Source: Veillonella montpellierensis DSM 17217 (lineage in GTDB: Bacteria > Bacillota > Negativicutes > Veillonellales > Veillonellaceae). From it: a stretch of 64,000 nt of DNA. The stretch covers positions 1-64,000 of the forward strand of contig NZ_AUFY01000006.1 in NCBI RefSeq assembly GCF_000426745.1, given 5' to 3'. The notes under the pieces were generated by a model. That model searched no databases. It saw nothing but the letters and a program-made list of their open reading frames with translations, and was not told the DNA's origin. Within the stretch, counting starts at the first letter, position 1; every line of letters begins with the position of its first letter. The position numbers and the translations under genes were made by a program. Below are positions 53,217-61,613 of the stretch, piece after piece.

Positions 53217-55446
53217 TTATTTCAATATACGAACACCTTTTCGCCCATCAAATTCTTCCATAGCATACCTCATGGCATCCATCAAATGGTTAAAATCATC
53301 AATCGGTTTATTTATCGTATTATCGAACTTGTCTTTATCCCACGTATAATTGCTAATCTCTGTAATAAAATTAACGCACCTAGGGTGAATAATAATTTTA
53401 TAGTCTTGAATAATAGCAATGCCAGCACGAATTGAGTCAGGTCCTTTTTTTGCTGCCCTAATTCTACTAAGTCCAGCCTTACGTAAATACGCAATCGTTT
53501 TAGGTTCAGCGTTATCTGCCTTAATCCGTTCTTTTGCATAGCCCATCTCTATTACTTTATTAAGGATATCTTCATTACTCATACCCTTTTCATACATCTC
53601 ATCAAATACATATATTTCACGGGCTACAGTATCAACCAGTCCACAAAATAATGTACTAGGGTCGTTTACATCCTATATACCCTCTGTTTCCAGATATTTG
53701 CTTTAGGGAGTAGACTATCTCTTCACCTCGTAGCACGAGGTGTCTAGCACTTCGGGATGAGGAGTTTCACATCATCCCTACTTCCTTACGGAATAGTCGT
53801 TACACTTTCAAAAAAAGGATTACAAACTTGTAATCCTTTTTGAGCTTAGCACGGTATTGTCATGTATTATCGATATATTTCCAGTGATAACCACCAGTCC
53901 TTTTTCTTTTCCCTTTGCAAACTCTTGTTATATGGGTTGCTTTTAATCCATATTTATCGCTTGCTTCTTTTATTGAATTAAAAATTTCATTAGTCTCAAC
54001 ACATAAAACCTTGCAAGTATAATGAGAATTTCTGATGTTTTGTATTTTTTCACTACTCACATGTTTCATGCCTTTTCTCGACACGCTCCACTTCAAACGT
54101 TGCTCTTCTGAATGATGTTTGCCAAAGAATGGATTTCCCTTACCTTGATAATTATTTTTTTTTGTATTACTCATTTTAGACTTAGCTTCATCTGTATGAT
54201 GGTATCCTGTTGTATTTAAAAAGCCGCCTTCACATTGGTTGTATCCATAAGGAATTAAGCAATTTTCTTTTTTTATCCAATATTTTTCTGCTTCGTCTAA
54301 TTCTGATTGTGTTTTACAAACTTCAACAACACTAATTTCAAAGTTTTCTAATCCATTACTGTTTATATCTTTACCAACAGGGCTAATAGAGCTCTTTTTT
54401 AAATGCTCCTTCATCCTTTCATCTAAAGTGCGAACTGTCTGTCCTATATAGACTTTACCGTTTATTAAATTTTTAATTCTATAAATAATCATGTACATCA
54501 CCTCATGATTATTATATATTATTTAGGGTCTTTTGTATATCCAATAATATTTAGATTTTCACCGTTAGCACGTATTTATACGCACACCTTGTATTTACAA
54601 GTTCACTAGATTTTCAATATACATCACTGTATAAGGAGGCTTAATAATTAACCCAAAGTCCATTCCGAATGCGGATTTCACATTTGATCTTATTGATATT
54701 TCATGTACATCAAATACCTTTTCTTCCCAATTCTCAAAAACTAGCCCTTCAACGATACCCCACTCACCAAGCCCAGCAGTTCTATAGCGACGAGGATTCT
54801 TTTTCATTTCTTCAAAAAGTACCAAATCAGAACTGGATAAAAATTCATTGCACATATAATTTGTTGTCATCGCCAGTACATTATTACTAGGCTCGTCAAA
54901 AAATCGTTTTTTAAGCCAGTGCCTATCAGACCAAGGATTGAAAGTGAGTACTACTTGGTGATACATTCCCTCAGGTAGCTGGCCACGAATTGATTCGTCT
55001 AATCTATCAAATGCTTCCTCACTCATAACCTCATAAGCTTCCTCTATCCACAGTCTACACAGACTCCCTACATCTACTGTAATAGAGGTTACTTTTAGTG
55101 GATCATCAAGACCACGGAACAATATTTTTTGTCCTGTGTGTTTATATGTAATTTCCAACGGCGACGTGCTGCACTTAAAAAAGTCATCCGCTTTCAATCG
55201 ATGGATAGCCCATTTTAATTGTGCATAACAACTATCACGTAATGTGCGTTCAACTTTTCGGACTACTAACCAGTTTATGTTTGGATTTTCAATAATTTCA
55301 GTAATAACTTTCAATGATTGAGTTGATGATTTCTTGCTTGCACGACTGCCTTTAACAACTTTATAGCGGCCTTTAAATCTCCAAAATGCCCCATATCCCT
55401 TACCTACTATGTCAGGTAGATATATTTTCTCGCGATCAGTCTTCAA
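53217..55446 (-). CDS. Terminase large subunit, split by a group I intron
   Basis: Exons 55446-54651 and 53671-53217 on the minus strand join in frame to 416 residues. Exon 1 has the ATPase (KGSRASKKSSTQSL P-loop, LCRLWIEEAYEV Walker B) and ends AFGMDFG plus one base. Exon 2 completes the codon as Tyr and continues VNDPSTLFCGLVDTVAREIY, the normal nuclease-domain sequence. Exon 2 alone would otherwise look like a 126-aa fragment. Packages phage DNA; overlaps terS by 11 bases. Confidence 0.88.
53812..53841 (-). terminator. Terminator-like hairpin inside the intron
   Basis: 14-base arms AAAAAGGATTACAA (53812-53825) / TTGTAATCCTTTTT (53828-53841), 18 bases after the endonuclease stop. On the minus strand it has a T run like an intrinsic terminator. 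It may instead be a peripheral intron stem. Confidence 0.55.
53860..54501 (-). CDS. GIY-YIG homing endonuclease of the intron
   Basis: 213 residues. GIY-YIG domain at residues 1-90 (IIYRIKNLINGKVYIGQTVR, with Arg and catalytic Glu region following). NUMOD3-like repeats (HHTDEAKSKMSN, NPFFGKHHSEEQRLKWS) and a C-terminal HTH-like NUMOD1 (FNSIKEASDKYGLKATHITR). Cuts intron-less terL to drive intron homing. Preceded by CATGAGGTGATGTAC. Confidence 0.9.
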   Translation of the reverse strand: MMYMIIYRIKNLINGKVYIGQTVRTLDERMKEHLKKSSISPVGKDINSNGLENFEISVVEVCKTQSELDEAEKYWIKKENCLIPYGYNQCEGGFLNTTGYHHTDEAKSKMSNTKKNNYQGKGNPFFGKHHSEEQRLKWSVSRKGMKHVSSEKIQNIRNSHYTCKVLCVETNEIFNSIKEASDKYGLKATHITRVCKGKRKRTGGYHWKYIDNT

Positions 55447-56149
55447 TCAAATCACCGCCTACAATAATAGGAACGAGCATTTTATTATGTTCGTTTTGTT
55501 GCTTAATAACAGTAACTTCATTTTTAAGTTTATCAATGCGTGCTTTTTGCTCTTCGGTTGCTAATTCACTTCTGCATAATTCGTCATACTGCTTAATCAT
55601 CTTAGTAAGTGTATCCATTGCTCTTGATTGTGCTTTAAGAAACTTCTCCATACGAATATCCGCAGTTATTGTATCTACATGCTTTTCAATTCGTTTAGTG
55701 TTGCCAAATTTGTCGCTTTCTTCAACTGTTTGAGTAACGCTTTCAATCTGTTTGTCTGCACTTTCATTTTCAATGAACATTATTTTTTGTGCCCGTATAA
55801 TCGCAGCATACTTAATACAAATATTCCCCCATAGAATTTCTATAGGGGATATTGTTTCAATTTCTTCAATTACGCTAATCATATCAAGCGGCAAATATTT
55901 AGCAAATAAGCCATGTTTTAATGCATTTTGACTTCCAATCGGTGGCCCGCCTTTATTGCCTAATGCATTGTTATTACCAAAAGGAGCTCCTATTTTTTTC
56001 TTTGGTTTTGGTTTAGTTTTAGAGCGTTTCCAGCCATGCCGCTTACGCCAAGATTTAACCGTTTCGATTGATACGCCGTATTTCTTAGCTATCTCTTTAT
56101 ACGTGATAAACTTTTTATAATCTTTCTCGGCTGCTTCATAATTCTTCAC
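55436..56149 (-). CDS. Terminase small subunit
   Basis: 237 residues. N-terminal HTH (TYKEIAKKYGVSIETVKSWR), basic GAPFGNNNALGNKGGPPIGS linker typical of PBSX-type TerS, and C-terminal oligomerisation helices. Recognises the packaging start on phage DNA and hands it to TerL. Confidence 0.88.
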   Translation of the reverse strand: MKNYEAAEKDYKKFITYKEIAKKYGVSIETVKSWRKRHGWKRSKTKPKPKKKIGAPFGNNNALGNKGGPPIGSQNALKHGLFAKYLPLDMISVIEEIETISPIEILWGNICIKYAAIIRAQKIMFIENESADKQIESVTQTVEESDKFGNTKRIEKHVDTITADIRMEKFLKAQSRAMDTLTKMIKQYDELCRSELATEEQKARIDKLKNEVTVIKQQNEHNKMLVPIIVGGDLIED

Positions 56150-56185
56150 ATTCTAAAACCTCACCCCCTCTGCATTCAATAATTA

Positions 56186-56749
56186 CTATTGAACATTATT
56201 TATAAATTCTCTTGTTATATCATAACTTTCTTTAAAAATACCTTTTTTGGTAATTGTAACTGTATTTGAATTTCTTGATTTAATACCTCGGGCTGTAACG
56301 CAGCTATGCTTCGCTGTGATGTGAACAATTACATCTTCACTACCTGTAGCAATAGAGATAACTTCAGCGATATCTTCGCCAATTTTTTCTTGCAGTTGTA
56401 ATCGCTTACAACACATTTCAGCAATGCGAGGTATTTTAGACAATCCAATTACTTTGCCATTAGGAATATAGCCTACTGCAATATTCATATCATACATTAA
56501 CGCGAGGTGATGTTCACACATAGAAAACGCTTCAATGTCTTTGACTACAACCATTTGAGTAGTATCAACTTTAAACGATTTGCCGAACTTTTCAGCAATT
56601 TCTTTATTTGTATAATTCATGCCCTCTAATAGTTCAATGTACATTTTAGTGGCACGGCTAGGTGTTTCTGAAATACCTTCACGTGCTAAATTTTCACCAA
56701 ACCCCTGTAAAAGAAGGTTAATGCCTTTTCTAATCATAGTTTCGTTCAT
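56186..56749 (-). CDS. folE: GTP cyclohydrolase I
   Basis: 187 residues. FolE motifs: ETPSRATKMYIELLEG, FSMCEHHLALMYD (Cys and His zinc ligands), GLSKIPRIAEMCCKRLQLQE and TAKHSCVTARGIKS (zinc Cys). First step from GTP toward 7-deazaguanines. Placed with queE, queD and dpdA in the phage late region, so its product probably feeds phage DNA modification and not host folate. Confidence 0.92.
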   Translation of the reverse strand: MNETMIRKGINLLLQGFGENLAREGISETPSRATKMYIELLEGMNYTNKEIAEKFGKSFKVDTTQMVVVKDIEAFSMCEHHLALMYDMNIAVGYIPNGKVIGLSKIPRIAEMCCKRLQLQEKIGEDIAEVISIATGSEDVIVHITAKHSCVTARGIKSRNSNTVTITKKGIFKESYDITREFINNVQ

Positions 56750-56756
56750 TATATAG

Positions 56757-57392
56757 TTACACCCCTTTCATATCAGGCGGCCAAATAAATTTATGTATCT
56801 GTAACTGTAATTTAACCCCTTGTAAATTATACGTCTTCATGTAATCAACAATATCTCTGGGTTCAATTTTTCCAAATACCGGTGACACATAAATTTGAGC
56901 CCTAAACTTATTTTCTTGTATTAATTGCCGCATACGATTTAAATCTTCTAAACTTCCTACAACAAATTTAATTACATCATGACGTCTTAATTGTTGTAAT
57001 GCCGCCCCATTTTTCATAAATTTTTCTTGCCCTGACGAGGGGCATTTATAATCCACTGTAAACATAACATTGTTATACTTTTTATATTTTGGAATTGGAT
57101 CAATACTGCCATTAGTCTCTATGTTGATATAGTAATTAGACAACTTATCAAGTAATGCTGATATATCGTGCAATAATGGCTCTCCGCCTGTAATTGTTAC
57201 ATTGTAATTGCCATACCTATCGACAATTTTTACAATTTCTCCAATAGTCATTTTTTTGCCGCCAGTAAAGCTGTATTGAGTATCACAATACGAGCAACGC
57301 AAATTGCATTCTGCTAGTCGAATAAATGTACACAATTCACCAGCTCGAATGCCCTCTCCCTCAATACTGTTAAATATTTCAATCACGTTCAT
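56757..57392 (-). CDS. queE: 7-carboxy-7-deazaguanine synthase
   Basis: 211 residues from ATG 57392, the standard QueE start (MNVIEIFNSIEGEGIRAGEL); an upstream in-frame start lies inside queD. Radical-SAM cysteines in LAECNLRCSYCDTQY (CxxxCxxC), ITGGEPLLH and DYKCPSSG. Makes CDG from 6-carboxytetrahydropterin. Overlaps queD by 14 bases. Confidence 0.92.
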   Translation of the reverse strand: MNVIEIFNSIEGEGIRAGELCTFIRLAECNLRCSYCDTQYSFTGGKKMTIGEIVKIVDRYGNYNVTITGGEPLLHDISALLDKLSNYYINIETNGSIDPIPKYKKYNNVMFTVDYKCPSSGQEKFMKNGAALQQLRRHDVIKFVVGSLEDLNRMRQLIQENKFRAQIYVSPVFGKIEPRDIVDYMKTYNLQGVKLQLQIHKFIWPPDMKGV

Positions 57393-57717
57393 ATATTGCA
57401 ATATTCCCCTCGCTCTCTTGTACCGACACTTTATAGCAGCACTCACCTAGTTGATCACATATCCATTTAGCCATGTTTTCAGCTGTAGGGTTAATATCCA
57501 CTACTACATCATTAATATGAGCATGGTCCAATCTATCATGAATAGAACGTTTAATATGAGTGAAGTCCATAATCATTCCGTTGTGGTTTAGTTTTTCGCT
57601 TTTCATAAATACAGTTACTATCCAGTTGTGGCCATGTAGGTTTTGGCATTTGCTTTCATAGTCTAAATTTAGTTTATGGCTACCTGCAATCTCCATTCGT
57701 TTTGATACATAATACAT
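57379..57717 (-). CDS. queD: 6-carboxytetrahydropterin synthase
   Basis: 112 residues, T-fold. Zinc histidines in AGSHKLNLDYESKCQNLHGH (AGSHKL and HGH), catalytic Cys in KCQNLHGHN, DHAHIND and C-terminal Glu (QESEGNIAIYE). Converts dihydroneopterin triphosphate to CPH4, the QueE substrate. Confidence 0.92.
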   Translation of the reverse strand: MYYVSKRMEIAGSHKLNLDYESKCQNLHGHNWIVTVFMKSEKLNHNGMIMDFTHIKRSIHDRLDHAHINDVVVDINPTAENMAKWICDQLGECCYKVSVQESEGNIAIYERD

Positions 57718-57727
57718 TTACTTCCTC

Positions 57728-58600
57728 CTAATCTTGACTACCTGCTACACTTTGATAGTCTAATTTATTTAATAATGCCGATATAGCACAATCGGCCGTT
57801 CTAGGTAACGACTTTTCTTTTACCCCAAACAGCCGAGCTTGTTCCATATATTGTTGTTTAATTTCTTTATTGTGATAGTTGATATGCATATTCCCTTTTG
57901 ATGTTCGGTTAATACCAAACTGCAAAGGTGCTAGCCATGATGTACTATCCGCTGATGTGCAAAACCTATTCTGCTTTAACATTTTAATGTCTGTGCAGCC
58001 TAATAAGTGAATATCAATCTCAGGCTTTTTATTCTTGATGTACCATGCAAGCCTATGCGTATCTTCTCTAAATGATTTGCGGTTAGTGATACGCAACTCA
58101 GGAACACTAATAGCAATATAATCAGCAAATTCAATTAAACGGTCTAATCCTTTGCGGCCATCCTCTTTGTGAAATACGTTAATTTGTCTATTCTTTAACT
58201 TATCACGCATCCTGTACCGCAGTTTCCACGCATCTTCCGGAGATAAAACCTTTTGACAATCTACTTCAACGCATGTCTGCTGTAAATCATTGCTATTAGT
58301 AAACTTAATCAATTTATCTTGCCAGTCAACTAAATCATCATATGTAAGTCGTTTATCTTTTGCAGCACCAAACATCAAAGTAAATAAGCCACTATCCTGA
58401 ATTACATGCTTAAATTGCAAGTCTTTTCTCATCAGCGGAGCATTAGATTTTAATGTAAAATCGTCGGTTATTTTTTTATTGACAATAAATGGATAACAAG
58501 TATATAAACGATAATTCACATCTGCCAACTTTAACCCAACGATACTATTAAGGACATTATCCGAGCCAGCAAAATGGATTTTGATGTTGTTTCCGAACAA
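57728..58600 (-). CDS. dpdA: DpdA-like 7-deazaguanine DNA transglycosylase
   Basis: 290 residues from TTG 58600, chosen because GGAGGGG lies 6 bases upstream; an earlier TTG at 58627 has no SD. TGT-like barrel with KHVIQDSGLFTLMFG (the TGT DSG nucleophile region), CVEVDCQKVL, IHLLGCTD and FCTSADSTSW. Such phage TGT relatives swap guanine for a 7-deazaguanine in DNA, protecting against restriction. The neighbouring folE, queD and queE supply the base. Confidence 0.8.
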   Translation of the reverse strand: MFGNNIKIHFAGSDNVLNSIVGLKLADVNYRLYTCYPFIVNKKITDDFTLKSNAPLMRKDLQFKHVIQDSGLFTLMFGAAKDKRLTYDDLVDWQDKLIKFTNSNDLQQTCVEVDCQKVLSPEDAWKLRYRMRDKLKNRQINVFHKEDGRKGLDRLIEFADYIAISVPELRITNRKSFREDTHRLAWYIKNKKPEIDIHLLGCTDIKMLKQNRFCTSADSTSWLAPLQFGINRTSKGNMHINYHNKEIKQQYMEQARLFGVKEKSLPRTADCAISALLNKLDYQSVAGSQD

Positions 58601-58928
58601 GAATAGCCCCTCCGTTTGTATCTTCAATTACTTTGCAGTAGGTTGCCGTTGGATATTCCTCCATAAGCCATTTTGCAATATGTTCACATGACATGCCTTC
58701 AAATTGTGCATAACCTAAACGATCTCCAAACTTCGCTAAAATACGCTCTTTAATAATACGTTGTTCCTCAATAAACTCAATTTCACGGTCAAGCTCTCTA
58801 ACCGGGATATGTAATTCAATATTAAACATATGTCTATGATTATTTCTTAAATACCCATATATAACAGGTGCATTTTCCCAGTAATGAAAGCCCTCTATCG
58901 TTACGTTGCAAACAATAAAACTATCCAT
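58557..58928 (-). CDS. QueD-like T-fold paralogue lacking the catalytic Cys
   Basis: 123 residues from ATG 58928 (GAGGTG upstream). It aligns along its length with the phage QueD. FHYWENAP and NNHRHMF match the zinc histidines, and SCEHIAKWLMEEYPTATYCK with EDTNGGAILV matches AENMAKWICDQLGECCYKVS and QESEGNIAIY. The catalytic Cys before HGH is absent (Asn-Asn-His-Arg-His). It may bind a pterin, act in a later modification step or form a complex with QueD. It overlaps dpdA. Confidence 0.6.
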   Translation of the reverse strand: MDSFIVCNVTIEGFHYWENAPVIYGYLRNNHRHMFNIELHIPVRELDREIEFIEEQRIIKERILAKFGDRLGYAQFEGMSCEHIAKWLMEEYPTATYCKVIEDTNGGAILVRKQHQNPFCWLG

Positions 58929-58929
58929 A

Positions 58930-59460
58930 TTACACCTCATACACAAATAAATTGGCGTCTAAATAGTCGATAAGCTGTTGATAATTTCTATCATCACATA
59001 TAACCTTAATGACTTTTCCATTATCTTTTTGTATTGATTTATCGTCTTTATCTTGATTTGTTTCTTCTTCATCAAAGAAATCTGTTCTTAACTCGTCTGC
59101 ATTTAAAAAGCCGAACTCTTCCATGTCGATAAAATTAATATCTTTTAGCTCATCAACTAAAACACTTAAATCCCAGGTAGCAATTTCACCGACTTTGTTG
59201 TCTGCCAATCTAAACGCCTTAATCTGTTCATCTGTAAGATCATCTGCAATAATACATGGAACTTCTTTCATGTTTAATTGTTTAGCAGCAAGTAATCTAG
59301 TATGACCACAAATGACAATGTTATTACTATCTACTACAATAGGTACTTTAAAGCCAAACTCTTTAATTGAATTAGCTACATATTCTACTGCTTCTGTATT
59401 GTTACGTGGATTGTTATCATAAGGAATTAATGCATCCGTTGAAATTTGTACAACTTTCAT
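58930..59460 (-). CDS. ParB/Srx-domain protein
   Basis: 176 residues. ParB N-terminal-like domain in the first 110 residues: LIPYDNNPRNNTEAVEYVAN, VVDSNNIVICGHTRLLAAKQ, ADNKVGEIATWDL. The C-terminal part is acidic and not recognised. Such domains often accompany phage terminase and DNA-modification genes and have CTP-binding or nuclease roles. First gene of the late leftward transcript after the repeat-rich gap. Confidence 0.8.
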   Translation of the reverse strand: MKVVQISTDALIPYDNNPRNNTEAVEYVANSIKEFGFKVPIVVDSNNIVICGHTRLLAAKQLNMKEVPCIIADDLTDEQIKAFRLADNKVGEIATWDLSVLVDELKDINFIDMEEFGFLNADELRTDFFDEEETNQDKDDKSIQKDNGKVIKVICDDRNYQQLIDYLDANLFVYEV

Positions 59461-59490
59461 ACTTTTTTCTCCTTTCTATATTTTGCATAC

Positions 59491-59523
59491 AAAAAAAGCA
59501 CCCCACTATAGAGATGCTTTTTT
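59491..59523. terminator. Terminator-like hairpin upstream of the ParB-like gene
   Basis: AAAAAAAGCA / TGCTTTTTT flank a mostly unpaired 14-base middle; T runs occur on both strands. Short stem, moderate support. Confidence 0.4.
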
Positions 59524-59635
59524 GTTCTTTGGTAATTATGCTGTTAAGAGAGATAGTGCACACATGAAGATTGTTTATTGCCTTTCTTCGACATATACAT
59601 CATATCACTGTCAAGGGGGTGCAATCAATAGCATT

Positions 59636-59755
59636 TTAGGTGCACTTAGTGTATTTTTTGAACACTTAGTGTAACATTAGGTGCATTTAGGTACACCCCA
59701 CCCCTCATGAACCCGCTCCAACACTGAATAGTTATAGTCACGTTAGGTGCACCCC
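59636..59755. repeat. Iterated TTAGGTGCA / CACTTAGTGT motifs before the late genes
   Basis: TTAGGTGCA occurs at 59636-59644, 59677-59685 and 59743-59751, with a variant TTAGGTACA at 59687-59695. CACTTAGTGT occurs at 59643-59652 and 59663-59672. The cluster fills the gap between the late-regulator gene and the late operon. Candidate activator-binding sites or packaging signal. Confidence 0.5.
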
Positions 59756-60219
59756 CTATTTTTTAAATTTTTTTCATAAAACAATTCTTCAGCTCTTCTA
59801 AGTACTCTCTTAATATAATTCGTTGAGTTATTTTGCATACCTAACTCTCTATATACCACTGATATTGCGTATATATCTCTTCTGTTCATATATCTTTCAA
59901 TGAGTATCGCCCGGTACTTAGGCTCATTGATATTGTATATTTCTCTAATTACAGTAAGCTCGCACTCAACAGCTTTCTCTTTTAGATTTTCAATTTCATC
60001 TTTTAATTTTGTCAGCTGCTTGAATTGCTGCATGATATCTAGATCGCTATTTTTAGAAATTCTATCAGAATTACCACTCGGTAGCTCTGCCGGACCCATT
60101 CTTTCAATTAATAAATTTAATTGTTGTTTTAATGCCATTTCTTCAATGTAGTAATCATTAATTCTGGTAATATGTTCTCTTGTTAATCGTCTTTTTTCCT
60201 CTTTTGATAACTCTGCCAC
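59743..60219 (-). CDS. Late transcription regulator, DUF1492/ArpU-like
   Basis: 158 residues, almost all helical. The C-terminal half, YRAILIERYMNRRDIYAISV followed by VYRELGMQNNSTNYIKRVLR, is the sigma-70-region-4-like HTH seen in DUF1492/RinA/ArpU regulators of phage late genes. Encoded at the end of the early region just before the repeat cluster that precedes the late genes. Confidence 0.7.
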   Translation of the reverse strand: MAELSKEEKRRLTREHITRINDYYIEEMALKQQLNLLIERMGPAELPSGNSDRISKNSDLDIMQQFKQLTKLKDEIENLKEKAVECELTVIREIYNINEPKYRAILIERYMNRRDIYAISVVYRELGMQNNSTNYIKRVLRRAEELFYEKNLKNRGCT

Positions 60220-60530
60220 TTATCGATTAGTCCCTTTCTTATTATATATTTCTCGCTTATTTTTTTGTTATATTCATGTGCACAAGCAACGCCACACGTC
60301 TTTTTATCTTTTCTATTTGTAGAAAATTCGTTACAACAAATAACGCATATTTTCTTGTATTTTTTAGTTAGTTTTTCCTCTTTTTTCTCATAATTTGTGA
60401 TTACTTTTCTATCTGTGTGTTTATCGCACATTAGTTGTCCATGTTGTATTTCATATATGCACTGATTACAAATTTTATCAGCACTTCCCGGTGTAAATAA
60501 TTTACCGCACCTATGACACTTTCTTTGCAT
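60183..60530 (-). CDS. Double zinc-ribbon phage protein
   Basis: 115 residues from ATG 60530 (GGAG 9 bases upstream; 60545 is an alternative). Two zinc sites: CHRCGKLF...CNQC and CVICCNEF...CGVAC, with a basic end (KWQSYQKRKKDD). Likely nucleic-acid binding. Function unknown. Overlaps the DUF1492 gene by 37 bases. Confidence 0.6.
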   Translation of the reverse strand: MQRKCHRCGKLFTPGSADKICNQCIYEIQHGQLMCDKHTDRKVITNYEKKEEKLTKKYKKICVICCNEFSTNRKDKKTCGVACAHEYNKKISEKYIIRKGLIDKWQSYQKRKKDD

Positions 60531-60639
60531 GTTCGTCATCTCCATGTAGCCATTCGTATAACGTTATCCAATCCATTCTATGTCGCACATAATAATTGTT
60601 CATCAATTTACATGCTTTTTTTATCATATATGCTCTCAT
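60511..60639 (-). CDS. Small phage protein (42 aa)
   Basis: MRAYMIKKACKLMNNYYVRH followed by RMDWITLYEWLHGDDEHAKK, 42 residues. It fills the gap between two early genes, overlapping the next gene by 20 bases and the previous one by 4. SD GAGGAAG lies upstream. A basic first half and a Trp-rich second half; family unknown. Confidence 0.5.
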   Translation of the reverse strand: MRAYMIKKACKLMNNYYVRHRMDWITLYEWLHGDDEHAKKVS

Positions 60640-61067
60640 TGTTCTTCCTCGCTTTCTGCTAGCTTGCAATGTTTACAATACATAACATGTTCGCCAGTTG
60701 CTGACCATGATGTTGCACCGCAAAGATATACAATAAATGGTTTTTCTGAATTTTCTTGATACTCTTTGAAGTATCGCCGTTCCCATTTCTCGCCATTGTT
60801 CGATACTAAAACTTTGGTATCTTTTGGTATCGTTGACCACTCGATAATGCAGAGTGGCTCTTTGTCTTCAAATGTTACATCTTCAAATAAATCATTGAAT
60901 AAAAATAAATTTATTTCATCGTTATTACTATTCCATCCCATTTCTAACTTTCTTGGTTTTCTCGTGTGAGCATGTGTTTGCCCCCATGAATCTTTTGTAA
61001 TGTATCTATAACATTTACCGTACAATCTTTGTAAAATCTCTTTTCTTAACTCTATCTCATTCATCAT
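60636..61067 (-). CDS. Hypothetical phage early protein
   Basis: 143 residues from ATG 61067 (AAAGGG upstream). WERRYFKEYQENSEKPFIVY and WSATGEHVMYCKHC suggest a beta-rich domain with a C-terminal Cys-His cluster (CKHCK). Not recognised; lies in an operon with rusA. Similar modest-size proteins with a Trp/Tyr-rich centre are common in phage early regions. Confidence 0.55.
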   Translation of the reverse strand: MMNEIELRKEILQRLYGKCYRYITKDSWGQTHAHTRKPRKLEMGWNSNNDEINLFLFNDLFEDVTFEDKEPLCIIEWSTIPKDTKVLVSNNGEKWERRYFKEYQENSEKPFIVYLCGATSWSATGEHVMYCKHCKLAESEEEQ

Positions 61068-61069
61068 TA

Positions 61070-61456
61070 TCACCCTTTCAATCTTCCATTACTTTGATGT
61101 TTTAAAACATGAACAATTACATATGACCGTGTATCTTTGTAAAATTCATCATATAAATGTCCGATGTACGCTTGCTTATCATCTTTAATCACTCCTGCTT
61201 GTTTAAACCCGTCAAGAATAAACTTTTTTGCAAACGCTATATTGTCATGATCATGTTTTGTCGCTACGTGCCACTCAAACAGCATATCCGCTTTTTCAGT
61301 AACTTTATTACAATGTTTTGCCAACATTTTAGTGATATTTGTATACTTTTGTTTCTGACTATTCGCACTATACCGATTATATCTTTCAACGTTGATATAC
61401 TCGTTCAACGTCGGATATTGACAATCTAATGTAATGCTCATTATTTCATCAGTCAT
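61070..61456 (-). CDS. rusA: RusA-like Holliday junction endonuclease
   Basis: 128 residues. PTLNEYINVERYNRYSANSQ start and DHDNIAFAKKFILDGFKQAG with VIKDDKQ, which contain the Asp residues that bind metal in RusA (DxDN...D..G...DD). Resolves branched DNA during phage replication and before packaging. Overlaps the next gene by 4 bases at most. Confidence 0.85.
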   Translation of the reverse strand: MTDEIMSITLDCQYPTLNEYINVERYNRYSANSQKQKYTNITKMLAKHCNKVTEKADMLFEWHVATKHDHDNIAFAKKFILDGFKQAGVIKDDKQAYIGHLYDEFYKDTRSYVIVHVLKHQSNGRLKG

Positions 61457-61613
61457 ATTTTCATGACCCTTTCTTTTTGTTATACATACTTAAAAAACTA
61501 AAAATTTCATACCTATTTGCTCGGTTTTTGTATTTCTTAATAAAATATACATTACATTATTTTTACCGCCCTTACAGCTTAAATTTAAGCATTTTGCATT
61601 TTCAAATATTTTT

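Larger units (their letters stand above)
53672..54650 (-). mobile_element. Group I intron in the terminase gene
   Basis: 979 bases whose removal restores the TerL frame exactly. The upstream exon ends in T (GACTTTGGGT) and the intron ends in G, as group I introns require. Core-like elements AACGACTATT and AGAGATAGTCT near the 3' end look like the two P7 strands. It carries a GIY-YIG endonuclease ORF. Exact splice sites are inferred from protein continuity. Confidence 0.82.

Noticed and set aside
54595..54650. Terminase exon 1 frame extended to residue 283
   Set aside because: The last 18 residues are intron sequence; splicing gives the conserved YVNDPSTLF continuation.
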